A DNA stretch of 64,000 bases from Mycobacterium sp. AT1 (GTDB lineage Bacteria > Actinomycetota > Actinomycetes > Mycobacteriales > Mycobacteriaceae): the NCBI RefSeq assembly GCF_002043095.1, contig NZ_MVOC01000076.1, positions 41,264 through 105,263 of the forward strand. Reading direction: 5' to 3'. The translations under genes and the position numbers were made by a program. The notes under the pieces were generated by a model. The model made no database searches and had not been told where the DNA came from. It was given only the letters and a program-made list of their open reading frames with translations. This document shows, piece after piece, positions 26,215 to 34,720 of this stretch (position 1 is the stretch's first letter; every line of letters starts with the position of its first letter).

Positions 26215-27111
26215 TCACGCCGTCGGGATCTGAATGCCCTCCGAGGGCTGCACGATGACGAAGCCCTGGCCGTGGAACGAGACCTGGACCGCCTCGCCGG
26301 AGCCGCGGCCGATCAGTGCGCCCGCCTTGAAGCTCGCCTTCAACTGAGTCTGCAGATTCGCCGACCACGCGACGACGGCATTGGTGTCGGCAAAGGTCGG
26401 CGCTTCGGCGGCGTTCAGCACCACCGGGGGGCCGTCGGTCGTCAGTGCCACCCAGCCGGTGCCGCGCAGGGTGGTGTTGAACAGCCCACCCGTGGCCATG
26501 CTGCCGCCCTTCACCCGCTCGATGTTCCACTGCAGGCTAGAGGAGAACGCCAGCACGTTCTTGCCGCTGATCGACAGACCAGAGTTGTTCAGGTTCAACA
26601 GGTGTACGTCGTGGGCGAGCTCGGCGAGGAACACGTCGCCCTGCCCCTGGCATCGCATGAGCGGGACGCCCTCACCGGTCAGCGCCTTCTTGATGAACTT
26701 CGACGCGCCGCCACCTTCGAAGGAGAAGTCGACGTTGCCCTGGTAGGCGACCATCGAGCCCTGCCGCGCCATGAACGGCTCGCCGAGGCGAACACGAAGC
26801 AGCTTCGCGTTCTGGTTGGCGATCGGCTTGGACTCCTTCTCGCTGAACCGGCCGTCGACGAGATCGCCGGTGATGCCCTCGAATCCGTCGCCGCCGACCG
26901 ACTGGCCGGGGTCGTAGACCGACGCCTGCGGGGCCTGGTCCTGCACCTGCGCTTGGGCTTGGGCTTGCGGCGAGGGTGCGCCGCCAAGTGGCGCCCGGCC
27001 GGCCTGGCCCTGGTGGGACACCTGATCGGACCATCCCTGGCCGTCCCACCAGCGGTAGTCGAAGCGGCCCTCGGGGTCGGGCTGCCAGCTTCCTTGTCCG
27101 GGTCCAGTCAC
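26215..27111 (-). CDS. AIM24-family protein with N-terminal DUF2510 domain
   Basis: About 298 residues from GTG 27111. Residues 1-30 form a DUF2510 motif (WQPDPEGRFDYRWWDGQGWSDQV), common at the ends of actinobacterial envelope-associated proteins. A Gln/Ala-rich linker (QAQAQAQVQDQAPQ) follows. The C-terminal 210 residues form a beta-rich AIM24/TRAP-like fold (MARQGSMVAYQGNVDFSFEGG, GKNVLAFSSSLQWNIERVKGG, GRGSGEAVQVSFHGQGFVIVQPSEG). No enzymatic residues are known for this family. It probably heads an operon with the acyl-CoA synthetase. Confidence 0.86.
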   Translation of the reverse strand: MTGPGQGSWQPDPEGRFDYRWWDGQGWSDQVSHQGQAGRAPLGGAPSPQAQAQAQVQDQAPQASVYDPGQSVGGDGFEGITGDLVDGRFSEKESKPIANQNAKLLRVRLGEPFMARQGSMVAYQGNVDFSFEGGGASKFIKKALTGEGVPLMRCQGQGDVFLAELAHDVHLLNLNNSGLSISGKNVLAFSSSLQWNIERVKGGSMATGGLFNTTLRGTGWVALTTDGPPVVLNAAEAPTFADTNAVVAWSANLQTQLKASFKAGALIGRGSGEAVQVSFHGQGFVIVQPSEGIQIPTA

Positions 27112-27204
27112 CGTGTCACTCCTTGGTTCGACGTCAATGTCTCTTGTCCCGACCCTAGGCCAACTCCCACCCTTCGAGGGCCGCCGTCCTGGCATGCTGG
27201 GCAG

Positions 27205-27408
27205 ATGTCCAAGGAGATCGACCCGGCGCGTGCCCGTAGCGCCATCGAGGTCGTCAAGCAGCACCCCGGAATGGTTCTCTTCCTCGCCTCGCCGGGAATC
27301 GTCGCGGTCGTCGCGGTGTGGCTCCTCGCCGGTGCGGGCTGGGGGATTCTGCTCCTGCTCGCGCTGGTCGTCGGTGGTGGCGTGGCGGTCGCGCGCAAGC
27401 TGCGCTGA
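27205..27408 (+). CDS. Small two-helix membrane protein
   Basis: A 67-residue protein from ATG 27205, embedded in a longer open frame whose upstream part is a shadow of the AIM24 gene. The N-terminus is charged (SKEIDPARARSAIEVVKQHPG), followed by two hydrophobic stretches (MVLFLASPGIVAVVAVWLL and GILLLLALVVGGGVAVA) and a basic end. No family recognised. It is divergent from the AIM24 gene with about 90 bp between starts. Confidence 0.62.
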   Translation: MSKEIDPARARSAIEVVKQHPGMVLFLASPGIVAVVAVWLLAGAGWGILLLLALVVGGGVAVARKLR

Positions 27409-27460
27409 CCCCGTCCCCGTTCGCCCTGGGAGGATTCTGCCCCGCTACGGCTGTAACAAC

Positions 27461-27476
27461 GTAATCATGTAATCAT
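27461..27476. promoter_or_regulatory. Tandem direct repeat at the start of the 27475 gene
   Basis: GTAATCAT occurs twice head-to-tail (27461-27468, 27469-27476), preceded in phase by a degenerate GTAACAAC (27453-27460). The last repeat overlaps the ATG. Tandem 8-mers at a start codon resemble autoregulatory sites of ribbon-helix-helix proteins, which fits the C-terminal part of the gene product. Confidence 0.5.
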
Positions 27477-28017
27477 GAAACAACATCACCGCGGCCGCTC
27501 CGGCGGCTGGCAACAGTCCCAACAGCCCGACGCCACCGACGCCCCCGACTGGATCGCCGGACGCCTACCCGAGGGCTGGTTCTCGGGTGACCCCACGGTC
27601 GTCGTCGACCGCGAAGAGATCACCGTCATCGGCACGCTTCCCGTCACCGACGGCGAGGAGAGCGACGCCCGAGCCTCCGGCCGCGCCGCGCGCTTCCGGG
27701 AGGAGACCCGTTCCGAGCGGATGCGCATCGCGGACGAAGCCGAGCACCGCTACGGCCGCAAGGTGGCTTGGGGCGTCGAGGTCGGTACGGAACGAATCCT
27801 GTTCACGCACATCGCCGTACCGGTCATGACACGCCTGCGCCAGCCCGAACGCCAGGTGCTCGACACCCTGGTCGACGCCGGGGTCGCCCGCTCGCGCTCC
27901 GACGCGCTGGTCTGGTCGGTCCGACTCGTCGGAGAGCATGCCGACGAATGGCTCGGCAAGCTGCGTGACGCGATGACCACGGTCGACGACCTCCGCGCCG
28001 AGGGCCCCAAGCTCTAG
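27475..28017 (+). CDS. Hypothetical protein with a possible ribbon-helix-helix segment
   Basis: 180 residues. A hydrophilic N-terminus (KQHHRGRSGGWQQSQQ) precedes DWIAGRLPEGWFSGDPTVVVDREEITVIGTL, a charged helical stretch (ARFREETRSERMRIADEAEHRYGRK), and near the C-terminus LVDAGVARSRSDALVWSVRLV, which resembles the helix of CopG/Arc proteins (AGxxxSRSDAL). I do not recognise a named family. Tandem repeats over the start codon suggest self-regulation. It sits where Rv1265, a cAMP-responsive gene, could be expected relative to the cyclase, but homology is not shown. Confidence 0.7.
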   Translation: MKQHHRGRSGGWQQSQQPDATDAPDWIAGRLPEGWFSGDPTVVVDREEITVIGTLPVTDGEESDARASGRAARFREETRSERMRIADEAEHRYGRKVAWGVEVGTERILFTHIAVPVMTRLRQPERQVLDTLVDAGVARSRSDALVWSVRLVGEHADEWLGKLRDAMTTVDDLRAEGPKL

Positions 28018-28025
28018 CGCCCCTT

Positions 28026-28078
28026 GCGATTTCGGCGCGCTCGTCCGCGGTGAGCGCGGATCAGCGCGCCGAAATCGC
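28026..28078 (+). repeat. Nested palindrome repeat, copy B
   Basis: The outer arms GCGATTTCGGCGCGC (28026-28040) and GCGCGCCGAAATCGC (28064-28078) are perfectly complementary over 15 bp. The inner arms TCCGCG/CGCGGA (28044-28049, 28055-28060) enclose the loop GTGAG. It fills the 67-bp gap between the convergent 27475 gene and the ABC transporter gene, where it could act as a bidirectional terminator or transcript end structure. It has no T-tract. Confidence 0.85.
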
Positions 28079-28084
28079 GACTGG

Positions 28085-29989
28085 CTAGGCCTGGGTCATC
28101 GACCAGTACTCGCCGTGGCGGGCGATCAACTCGTCGTGAGTGCCCCGCTCGACGATCCGCCCCGCCTCCATCACCAGGATGACGTCAGCGTCGCGGATCG
28201 TCGAAAGGCGGTGCGCGATGATGAAACTCGTCCGGTCGCGGCGAAGTTCGGCGGTGGCCTGCTGGATCAGCAGCTCGGTGCGGGTGTCGACGGAACTGGT
28301 GGCCTCGTCCAGGATCAGCAGGCTCGGTTGCGCCAGGATCGCCCTGGCGATGGTGATCAGCTGCTTCTCGCCGGCGCTGATGTTGCCGCCGTCGTCGGTG
28401 ATCCAGGTCTGATACCCCTTCGGCAGCGTCGCGACGAACCGGTCGACGTGCGCGGCCTGCGCGGCCTCGATCACCTGCTCCTCGTCGGCGTCGGGGCGAC
28501 CGTAGGCGATGTTGTCGTAGATGGTGCCGCCGAACAGCCAGGTGTCCTGAAGCACCATGCCGATGCTGGACCGCAGCGCGTGGCGGCTCATCGCGGTGAC
28601 GTCGACGCCGTCGATCGTGATGCGGCCGGAGTCCACCTCGTAGAACCGCATCAACAGGTTCACCAGCGTCGTCTTGCCTGCGCCGGTGGGGCCGACGATC
28701 GCCACGGTGCTGCCGGGTTCGGCCACCAGGGACAGGTCCTCGATGATCGGGGTCCCCGGCCGGTACTCGAACCCGACGTGTTCGAACACCACCCGCCCCG
28801 GTCCGCGCCGTTCAGGTGAGGAGTCCGTCGGGTCCGGCGTCTGCTCGTCGGTGTCGAGAAGGTCGAAAACCCGCTCCGCGCTGGCAATTCCGGACTGCAG
28901 CGTGTTGTACATCGACGCCACCTGCGTCAGCGGCTGGTTGAACTGGCGGACGTACTGGATGAAGGCCTGGATGCTGCCGAGCGAGATTTGGCCGGTTGCC
29001 ACCTGCAGTCCGCCGACGACGGCGACGGCCACGTAGCTGAGGTTGCCGACGAACGTCGTCGCGGGGGACACCAGGCCGGAGAGGAACTGGGCGCCGAAGC
29101 TGGCCTGGTACACCTCGTCGTTGAGTTCGCGGAATCTATCCTCGGCTATCGCGCGGTGGCCGAAGGTCTTGACGACGGTGAACCCGCTGTACGTCTCCTC
29201 GACGTGGGCGTTGAGGCGCCCGGTGTTTCGCCATTGCGCGATGAACTGGTCCCGGCTGCGACGGGCGATCGTGCGCGTCGCCCACAACGACAACGGAACG
29301 GTCAACACCGTGATCAAGGCGAGCAGGGGCGAGATGGTCAGCATCATCACCAACACCGCGACCACGGTCAGCATCGACGTGAGCAACTGGCTGATCGTCA
29401 TCGACAACGACGACTGAATGTTGTCGACGTCGTTGGTGACCCGGCTCAGCACCTCACCGCGTTGGCGCGAGTCGAAGTACGACAGCGGCAGGCGGTGCAC
29501 CTTGTCTTCGACGTCGGAGCGCACCGCCACCATGGTCCGTTGGATGATCACGTTGAGCAGCCGGGCCTGAATCCAGATCATCAGGGCGGCAACCAGATAC
29601 AACGCGAGCGCCAACGACAACGTCCGGCCGACGGCGCTGAAGTCGACCCCCTGCCCCGGCACCACGTTCATGCCGGACAGCAGGTCGGCGAAGGTGCCGT
29701 CGCCGCGCGCCCTCGCCGCCTCGATCGCCTGCTCCTTGGTGAGGCCTGCGGGTAGTCGGCGGCCGATGACCCCACTGAACAGCAGGTCGGTGGCATGCCC
29801 AAGGATCAGCGGTCCGACCACCCCGATACCGATTCCGACGACGCCGAGCAACAGCACGATGGCGGTCGGAATTCGTTGCGGGGTAAGCCTCCTCAGCAGC
29901 CGCGCCGCGGACCCCCTGAAGTCCTTGGGGCGCTGCGTCGGTGCGTCGCCGCCGGCGGCCTTGAGTTGGCGGCCCACCGGTCCGGTCAC
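28085..29989 (-). CDS. ABC exporter half-transporter, catalytically intact Walker B (Rv1272c-like)
   Basis: 634 residues: an ABC1-type membrane domain with six helices (residues 35-350) fused to an ATPase domain. Walker A is GPTGAGKTTL, Walker B is LLILDEATSS with the catalytic Glu, and the switch His is in IIAHRLST. The signature reads ISAGEK, not SGGQ. GTG 29989 overlaps the TGA of the upstream half-transporter, so the two are coupled and likely pair as a heterodimer. Substrate unknown; M. tuberculosis Rv1272c/Rv1273c are the positional equivalents and are thought to be lipid or drug exporters. Confidence 0.92.
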   Translation of the reverse strand: MTGPVGRQLKAAGGDAPTQRPKDFRGSAARLLRRLTPQRIPTAIVLLLGVVGIGIGVVGPLILGHATDLLFSGVIGRRLPAGLTKEQAIEAARARGDGTFADLLSGMNVVPGQGVDFSAVGRTLSLALALYLVAALMIWIQARLLNVIIQRTMVAVRSDVEDKVHRLPLSYFDSRQRGEVLSRVTNDVDNIQSSLSMTISQLLTSMLTVVAVLVMMLTISPLLALITVLTVPLSLWATRTIARRSRDQFIAQWRNTGRLNAHVEETYSGFTVVKTFGHRAIAEDRFRELNDEVYQASFGAQFLSGLVSPATTFVGNLSYVAVAVVGGLQVATGQISLGSIQAFIQYVRQFNQPLTQVASMYNTLQSGIASAERVFDLLDTDEQTPDPTDSSPERRGPGRVVFEHVGFEYRPGTPIIEDLSLVAEPGSTVAIVGPTGAGKTTLVNLLMRFYEVDSGRITIDGVDVTAMSRHALRSSIGMVLQDTWLFGGTIYDNIAYGRPDADEEQVIEAAQAAHVDRFVATLPKGYQTWITDDGGNISAGEKQLITIARAILAQPSLLILDEATSSVDTRTELLIQQATAELRRDRTSFIIAHRLSTIRDADVILVMEAGRIVERGTHDELIARHGEYWSMTQA

Positions 29990-31719
29990 CGGGCCACTCC
30001 GGTGATCGCCTGGGAATCCGCAAATTCCGCGTACACGGGGCAGTCGAGGAGCAGCGAGTCATGCGTGCCGACGCCGACGACGGTGCCGTCGTCGATCACG
30101 ACGATCTGGTCGGCGTCCACCACCGTCGAGATGCGCTGCGAGACGATCACGACGGTCGAGTCGGCGGAGACCTCTGCGAGAGACGCTCGGACTCGCGCGT
30201 CGGTGTGCACGTCGAGGGCGGAGAAGGCGTCGTCGAACAGATAGACCGCCGGGCGGCGGATCACCGCCCGCGCGATCGCCAGCCGCTGCCGCTGCCCGCC
30301 GGAGAAATTGATGCCGCCCTGAGCGACTCGCATCTCCAGCCCGTCGGCGTGCGCCGCGACGAAGGAGTCGGCCGACGCGACGCGCAGCGCGGCCCACATC
30401 TCGTCGTCGGTCGCGTCGGCCTTGCCGTAGCGCAGGTTCTCGGCGACCGTCCCGGAGAACAGGTAGCCGCGTTGGGGGACGAGTCCGATCGTCGACCACA
30501 GCGCCTCGACGTCGTAGTCCCGCACGTCGACCCCGTCGACGGCGACGGAGCCCTCGGTGACGTCGAACAGCCGGCAGATCAGCGAGATCAGCGTCGACTT
30601 GCCGGAGCCCGTCGACCCCACCACGGCCGTCGTGGTTCCTGGCCGGGCCACCAGGGAAACCCCCTGCAGCACAGGACGGTCGGCGCCCGGGTAGCGGAAG
30701 GTGGCATCGACGATCTCGACGGCGCCCCGCGCGACGGCCGGGGTCTTGGGCGTCTCAGGGCTGGTGATCGCGGGCGCGGTCGCGAGCACCTCGGTGATGC
30801 GCTCGGCGCACACCGACGCGCGCGGCAACATCACCAACAGGATCGTCGCCATCAGGACGGCCATCAGGATCTGCATGAAGTAGGACAGGAACGCGATGAG
30901 CGAGCCGACCTGCATCTCGCCCGAGTCGATGCGCATCCCGCCGAACCAGATCAACGCGACGCTGGACACGTTGATCACCAACGTGGTGAACGGCAACATC
31001 AGCGCCTGCAGGCGGCCGACCGTCATCGCGGTGTCGGCGAGGGCCTCGTTGGCCTCGCCAAATCTGGTGCGCTCGAACGGCTCCCTGGCGAACGCGCGGA
31101 TCACCCGGATGCCGGCGAGCTGTTCGCGCATCACGCGGTTGATGCCGTCGATCTGGTGTTGCATGCGGCGGAAGATCGGCAGCAGCTTGGTGACGATCCA
31201 GTAGTTGGACAACCCGAGCAGCGGCACGCTGATCATCAACAGCCACGACAGGCCGGCATTCTGATGGATGGCCATGGCGATGCCGCCGACGCACATGATC
31301 GGCGCGGCGATCAGCATGGTGCACGTCATCTGCAGGAGCACCTGGATCTGCTGGACGTCGTTGGTCGTGCGGGTCAGCAGGGTGGGCGCGCCGAAGCGGG
31401 CGGTCTCCTCGGCGGAGAGGCCGGTCACGTGGTGGAACATCGCCGATCGCAGATCGCGGCCGAACCCCATGCCGACCCGCGAACCGAAGTAGACGGCACC
31501 GATCGCGCACAGCACCTGCAGGGCGGTGACCCCGAGCATCATCGCGCCGAGTTCGACGATGGTGGTGGTGTCACCCTTCGCGACGCCGTCGTCGATGATC
31601 GCCGCGTTGATCGTCGGCAGATACAGCGACGCCAACGTGCTGACCATTTGAAGTCCGCCGACGACGGCGACCGGCCCGCGGTACGGCCCCGCGTACCGTC
31701 GCAGCAACGCCCAGAGCAT
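29986..31719 (-). CDS. ABC exporter half-transporter with degenerate Walker B (Rv1273c-like)
   Basis: 577 residues from ATG 31719; a longer frame runs antisense through lprB and is rejected. Six membrane helices (residues 15-300) precede the ATPase domain. Walker A GSTGSGKSTL and signature FSGGQRQR are canonical, but Walker B reads YLFDDAFSALD (Asp in place of the catalytic Glu) and the switch position is Gln (VSQRIST). These substitutions are the mark of the degenerate site in heterodimeric exporters, complementary to the partner's ISAGEK signature. It is divergent from lprB. Confidence 0.91.
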   Translation of the reverse strand: MLWALLRRYAGPYRGPVAVVGGLQMVSTLASLYLPTINAAIIDDGVAKGDTTTIVELGAMMLGVTALQVLCAIGAVYFGSRVGMGFGRDLRSAMFHHVTGLSAEETARFGAPTLLTRTTNDVQQIQVLLQMTCTMLIAAPIMCVGGIAMAIHQNAGLSWLLMISVPLLGLSNYWIVTKLLPIFRRMQHQIDGINRVMREQLAGIRVIRAFAREPFERTRFGEANEALADTAMTVGRLQALMLPFTTLVINVSSVALIWFGGMRIDSGEMQVGSLIAFLSYFMQILMAVLMATILLVMLPRASVCAERITEVLATAPAITSPETPKTPAVARGAVEIVDATFRYPGADRPVLQGVSLVARPGTTTAVVGSTGSGKSTLISLICRLFDVTEGSVAVDGVDVRDYDVEALWSTIGLVPQRGYLFSGTVAENLRYGKADATDDEMWAALRVASADSFVAAHADGLEMRVAQGGINFSGGQRQRLAIARAVIRRPAVYLFDDAFSALDVHTDARVRASLAEVSADSTVVIVSQRISTVVDADQIVVIDDGTVVGVGTHDSLLLDCPVYAEFADSQAITGVAR

Positions 31720-31836
31720 TCCGCAACTGTCGCACACCTCCCTGCGCGCGCCCACACCCGTGGATTTCCTTAGAAAACTCCAGGTCAGTCGGCATGTCGG
31801 TGGTTGTGGCCCAAGGCTGCCGCTACAGTGTCGGGC

Positions 31837-32403
31837 GTGACGGGAAGACGTGGCCACCGCAACATGAAGGCGTTGACGGTGCTTGCCGCCGCCGTGATTC
31901 CGCTGGTTGCGGCGTGCTCCGGCAGCTCGGACCAGCCGGCCGGCCCGGATGGGTCGTCGGCGCCCGCGCCAGCTGCCGACGCCAAGCACGGAGCGATGTT
32001 TCCCGAGTGTGGCGGCATCACCGACGAGACGATGGCGCAGCTGACCAAGGTCAACGGACTGGTCAACACGTCCAAGACGTCGGTGGGATGTCAGTGGCTG
32101 CTCGGCGGCGGCATCCTCGGGCCCCACTTCTCCTTCAACTGGTACCGGGGCAGCCCAATCGGCCGCGAGCGCAAGACCGAGGAACTGTCGCGCAGCAGCG
32201 TGGAGGACATCAACATCGAAGGCCATGACGGGTTCATCGCCATGAACGCAGACCCGACGCTGGGCACCTCGCTGTGCGAGATCGGCATCCAGTTCGACGA
32301 CGACTTCATCGAGTGGTCGGTCAACTTCACCGAGAAGCCCTTCCCCGACGCTTGCGACGTCGCCAAGGAACTCACCCGCCAGTCGATCGTGAACTCGAAG
32401 TGA
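31837..32403 (+). CDS. lprB: Lipoprotein LprB
   Basis: 188 residues from GTG 31837; ATG 31864 is an alternative start. A hydrophobic signal segment ends in the lipobox LVAAC (Cys27), predicting diacylglycerol attachment at the outer face of the membrane. The mature part closely resembles my recollection of M. tuberculosis LprB: CGGITDETMAQLTKV, SVGCQWLLGGGILGPHFSF, WYRGSPIGRERKTEELSR and a C-terminal CDVAKELTRQSI. DUF3558-type. Function unknown. GTGA overlap couples it to lprC. It lies opposite the exporter genes, as in M. tuberculosis. Confidence 0.92.
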   Translation: MTGRRGHRNMKALTVLAAAVIPLVAACSGSSDQPAGPDGSSAPAPAADAKHGAMFPECGGITDETMAQLTKVNGLVNTSKTSVGCQWLLGGGILGPHFSFNWYRGSPIGRERKTEELSRSSVEDINIEGHDGFIAMNADPTLGTSLCEIGIQFDDDFIEWSVNFTEKPFPDACDVAKELTRQSIVNSK

Positions 32404-32954
32404 GCGCGCCTAGAAGGGTCATGGCCGTCTTGGTCGCCATCTTGGCGACCGTGACGATGCTCGTCGGCTGTTCCCGCGACGTGTCCGGCCAGGCCGTCAA
32501 GGCGGGGTCCGGTGGCAACACCCCCCGCAACGACAACTCCGCCAAGACCTATCCCAACCTGCTCAAGGAGTGCGACGTCCTGACGACCGACGTCCTCGCC
32601 AAGACCGTGGGCGCCGATCCGCTGGACATCCAGAGCACTTTCGTCGGCGCTCTGTGCCGCTGGCAGGCGCTCAATCCCGCCGGGCTGATCGACATCACCC
32701 GGTTCTGGTTCGAGCAGGGCAGCCTTGACAACGAACGCAAGGTCGCCGACTTCCTGAAGTACCAGGTGGAGAGCCGCTCGGTGGCGGGCGTGCAGTCGAT
32801 CGTGATGAAGCCCAACGACGCCAGCGGCGCATGCGGCGTGGCGAGCGACGCGGCGGGCGTGGTCGGGTGGTGGGTCAACCCGCAGGTACCCGGCATCGAC
32901 GCGTGCGGGATGGCGATCAAGCTGATGGAGCTGACGCTCAACACCAACAACTAG
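32400..32954 (+). CDS. lprC: Lipoprotein LprC
   Basis: 184 residues from GTG 32400, overlapping the lprB stop by 4 bp. The signal peptide ends in the lipobox LVGC (Cys24). The mature domain is of the same DUF3558 type as LprB, with paired Cys (KECDVLTTDVLAKTVG, ALCRWQALNP, GACGVASD, DACGMAIKL) and WWVNPQVPG. LprB and LprC are therefore likely paralogues acting together in the envelope. Its stop shares CTAG with the stop of the convergent SixA gene. Confidence 0.9.
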   Translation: MSAPRRVMAVLVAILATVTMLVGCSRDVSGQAVKAGSGGNTPRNDNSAKTYPNLLKECDVLTTDVLAKTVGADPLDIQSTFVGALCRWQALNPAGLIDITRFWFEQGSLDNERKVADFLKYQVESRSVAGVQSIVMKPNDASGACGVASDAAGVVGWWVNPQVPGIDACGMAIKLMELTLNTNN

Positions 32955-33460
32955 CGCGGCACGTGGAAGTCGACCAGGGTCGCGCCGCCTAGTTCGAGCC
33001 GTGCCCATGGCAGCTGGGTCGTAAGGACCGCGATCGCCGACGTCGGGTACTTCTCTGTCATACGTTCCAGTGCATCTGCGTCGGAGCCCGGGCCGGCGAG
33101 TGCGAACGCCACTGCCGACGTAGTGGGCTCGTGGCCGACCACCAGCAGCGTCTCGACGTCGTCGCCGATGCCGTTGACCAGGTCGACCACCGTGCCGGGC
33201 CTAGAGTCGTAAAGAGAGTCCTCGTAACGGACGTCGGCATCGATCCCGGTGCGCGCCAACGTCTCGCGCGTGCGGGTGGCCGTCGAGCACAGCACGGCGT
33301 CGACCTTCCCGACGTTGGCCCTGATCCAATCACCGGCCAGGGCGGCCTCCCTGATGCCTCGCGGAGCGAGTGGACGCTCGTGGTCGGCGACCCCGTCGGG
33401 ATAGTCGGACTTCGCGTGCCGGAGCAGCACCAGAGTGCGTACGGGTGTCGTCATCGACAT
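32951..33460 (-). CDS. SixA-type histidine phosphatase (Rv1276c-like)
   Basis: 169 residues from ATG 33460 (ATG 33454 also possible); the longer upstream frame is a shadow of the SbcD-like gene. LVLLRHAKSD is the phosphoglycerate-mutase superfamily RHx motif with the nucleophilic His, and LLVVGHEPTTS gives the second His. The ERPLAPRGIREA and CSTATRTRET segments are typical of SixA. It would dephosphorylate phosphohistidine or small phosphoesters in the cytoplasm. It is divergent from the SbcD-like gene. Confidence 0.9.
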   Translation of the reverse strand: MSMTTPVRTLVLLRHAKSDYPDGVADHERPLAPRGIREAALAGDWIRANVGKVDAVLCSTATRTRETLARTGIDADVRYEDSLYDSRPGTVVDLVNGIGDDVETLLVVGHEPTTSAVAFALAGPGSDADALERMTEKYPTSAIAVLTTQLPWARLELGGATLVDFHVPR

Positions 33461-33568
33461 CACGTTACCCACATGCCGACCGAGGTCCGCTGACTTGTCA
33501 GACGGTGGACCTACACTCGCCATGCCCGTCAAAACTTTCGCCCACGAGTAGAGAGCTGAGGAGTCCGG

Positions 33569-34720
33569 ATGCGCTTCCTGCACACCGCCGACTGGCAGCT
33601 CGGGATGACCCGCCACTTTCTGAACGGCGAGGCGCAGCCGCGATATTCGGCCGCGCGCCGTGACGCCGTCGCCAGCCTCGGTGCCGTAGCCAAGGAGACG
33701 GGCGCAGAGTTCGTCGCCGTGGCCGGTGACGTCTTCGAACACAACCAGCTGGCGCCGCGCGACGTCAGCCAGTCGCTGGAGGCCATGCGCGCCATCGGCG
33801 TGCCGGTGTATCTGCTTCCCGGCAACCACGATCCGCTCGACGCGTCGTCGGTCTACACCAGCGCCTTGTTCGCCGCGGAACGGCCGGACAACGTCGTCGT
33901 GCTGGACCACGCCGGGACGTTCGAGGTGCGTCCCGGTCTCGAAATCGTTGCGGCGCCTTGGCGTTCCAAGAAGCCGACGACCGATCTCCTCGGTGAGGTT
34001 CTCGAGGGTCTGAACCCCGACGGGGTGACGCGCATCGTCGTCGGGCACGGCGGCATGGATCTCTTCGAGCCGGACCGCGACAAGCCGGCCTTGATCCGGC
34101 TGGCCACCGTCGAAGCGGCACTCGAGCGGGGAGCCGTGCACTACGTCGCCCTCGGCGACAAGCATTCCCGTACTCAGGTCGGGTCAACGGGCCGGATCTG
34201 GTACTCGGGTTCCCAAGAGGTCACCAACTACGACCACATCGAACCCGATCCTGGTCACGTCCTGGTGGTCGACGTCGACGAGCAGGACCCGGCTCACCCG
34301 GTTAAGGTCGACAGCCGCAGGGTCGGCCGGTGGAGGTTCGTCACGCTTCGCCATTCCGTCGACACCGCAAGGGAAGTCGTCGACGTGGACATCAACCTCG
34401 ACCAGCTGCCCGACAAGGAACGCACGGTGGTGCAGATCGCGTTGACGGGCACGTTGACGGTGACCGACAAGGCGGCGCTCGACGCCTGCCTGGACAAGTA
34501 CGCCCGGTTGTTCGCCGCGCTCGCGACGTGGGACAAGGAAACCGACCTCGCGGTCATGCCCGCCGACGGAGAGTTCGACGACCTTGGCATCGGTGGCTTC
34601 GCGGCCGCCGCGGTCGACGAGTTGGTGGCCACCGCACGTACCGACGGTGCACGGGCCGACCACGCCAGGGCGGCGTTGGCGCTGCTGCTGCGGCTCACCG
34701 ATCGGGGGAACGCGGCATGA
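33569..34720 (+). CDS. SbcD-like metallophosphoesterase/exonuclease subunit (Rv1277-like)
   Basis: 383 residues. Calcineurin-type metal motifs are RFLHTADWQLG (DxH form), VAGDVFEHNQLA (GDxxD/E), LLPGNHDPLD (GNHD), VVGHGGMD and ALGDKHSRTQV. It resembles the nuclease subunit of SbcCD/Mre11-Rad50 but is a divergent mycobacterial branch. The start ATG has GAGGAG 6 bp upstream. It overlaps the SbcC-like gene by ATGA, so the two products probably form one complex for DNA end or hairpin processing. Confidence 0.9.
   Translation: MRFLHTADWQLGMTRHFLNGEAQPRYSAARRDAVASLGAVAKETGAEFVAVAGDVFEHNQLAPRDVSQSLEAMRAIGVPVYLLPGNHDPLDASSVYTSALFAAERPDNVVVLDHAGTFEVRPGLEIVAAPWRSKKPTTDLLGEVLEGLNPDGVTRIVVGHGGMDLFEPDRDKPALIRLATVEAALERGAVHYVALGDKHSRTQVGSTGRIWYSGSQEVTNYDHIEPDPGHVLVVDVDEQDPAHPVKVDSRRVGRWRFVTLRHSVDTAREVVDVDINLDQLPDKERTVVQIALTGTLTVTDKAALDACLDKYARLFAALATWDKETDLAVMPADGEFDDLGIGGFAAAAVDELVATARTDGARADHARAALALLLRLTDRGNAA

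Noticed and set aside
31720..32226. N-terminal extension of the upstream ABC half-transporter
   Set aside because: It is antisense to lprB, whose lipobox and conserved motifs are clear. ATG 31719 starts directly before the first membrane segment.
34125..34187. Other short open frames on either strand inside the SbcD-like gene
   Set aside because: They have no start signals, no motif content and shift composition with the third-codon GC of the real frame.
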